A DNA stretch of 58,654 nt. Origin: an uncultured Clostridia bacterium (lineage in GTDB: Bacteria; Bacillota; Clostridia; Christensenellales; Aristaeellaceae). Both the position numbers and the translations under genes were made by a program. The DNA lies in the NCBI GenBank assembly GCA_934675735.1, contig CAKURR010000014.1, positions 1 through 58,654 on the forward strand. Reading direction: 5' to 3'. Under the pieces are notes generated by a model. That model had not been told where the DNA came from. It saw only the letters and a list, made by a program, of their open reading frames with translations, and did no database searches. Positions 58,593-58,654 of this stretch are shown here, in pieces. How positions within the stretch are numbered: the first letter of the stretch is position 1; every line of letters begins with the position of its first letter.

Positions 58593-58654
58593 ATAATAAG
58601 CCCTATATTCTGGTCTAACGCGCCATTCAAGCGTTTTTTCAGAATACAGGGCTT
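58576..58654. repeat. Inverted-repeat terminus at the window edge (IS end or large terminator)
   Basis: AAGCCCTATATTCTG (58598-58612) and CAGAATACAGGGCTT (58640-58654) are inverted, 14 of 15 matching. The loop holds AACGC/GCGTT followed by TTTTTT. Just before lies AGGGAACCTCTGAATAA, which resembles terminal sequences of DDE insertion sequences. The stop of the NTPase gene is inside it. Confidence 0.5.

Noticed and set aside
1..58654. tRNA, rRNA and CRISPR arrays
   Set aside because: No cloverleaf with the T-loop GTTCRANNC core in context, no rRNA-like stretch and no repeat-spacer pattern were seen by eye. A tRNAscan/Infernal run would settle it.

Overview
The window reads as a chromosomal segment of a GC-rich, Gram-positive anaerobe of the class Clostridia. 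A Christensenellales-like lineage is my best guess, but it is not provable here. The signs are a diadenylate cyclase/YbbR pair, an LPXTG surface lipoprotein, an LCP cell-wall ligase, the rpmH-rnpA-yidD-yidC-jag cluster, a TnpV protein, and sigma-A-type promoters with strong AGGAGG ribosome sites. Many long antisense reading frames are shadows of the GC-rich genes and were left out.

Layout. 1-6.5 kb: the 5' end of an unidentified gene (minus strand), an LCP ligase, an AI-2E-family permease, an XpaC-like protein, two flavin-type oxidases (one fused to a ferredoxin), and a degenerate secreted MBL-fold protein. The last two loci share a precisely spaced 40-bp promoter element. 6.6-16.4 kb: an efflux region with a MacB-type ATPase/permease/adaptor operon, a TetR regulator behind a strongly structured leader, a short UvrA-like ATPase, and a MarR-MATE pair with two matching operators. 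16.5-24.7 kb: an IS3 remnant, then an oligopeptide ABC importer operon (oppA-B-C-D-F, minus strand). Two of its subunits are unusual: the OppC permease carries a seven-repeat RCC1-type beta-propeller in its first external loop, and the OppF ATPase carries a coiled-coil insertion of about 170 residues between Walker A and the Q-loop. 24.8-33 kb: a YiaK-like dehydrogenase, a TVP38-type membrane protein, a PIG-V-like mannosyltransferase, a coiled-coil membrane protein, cdaR and cdaA, then a WalJ-type hydrolase operon. 33-34.3 kb: a small conserved protein and GluQ.

34.3-38.7 kb: a metal P-type ATPase operon in which four proteins carry a PGR-x-R HMA-like domain lacking CxxC; it resembles ferrosome-type clusters. 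38.9-44.3 kb: a ZinT-like secreted protein and an operon for a methyltransferase, a paired ABC exporter and a YgbA_NO-family protein. Both promoters carry TTAG-N6-CTAA dyads just downstream of the -10, suggesting one DtxR-type metal regulator. 44.6-51 kb: a secreted Ig/OB-like protein, an O-antigen ligase-like protein, then jag-yidC-yidD-rnpA-rpmH without dnaA or mnmE next door. 51.2-53.6 kb: a protein with both a lipobox and LPKTG, and phosphofructokinase.

53.8 kb to the end: an rlmD gene whose C-terminal tail differs in style, followed by an AT-rich mobile region with tnpV and a YobI-like transmembrane P-loop NTPase (probable defence gene). The NTPase carries an N-terminal frameshift at CCC-TAA-A and appears cut off near the window edge by a large inverted repeat. 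No tRNA, rRNA or CRISPR array was seen.
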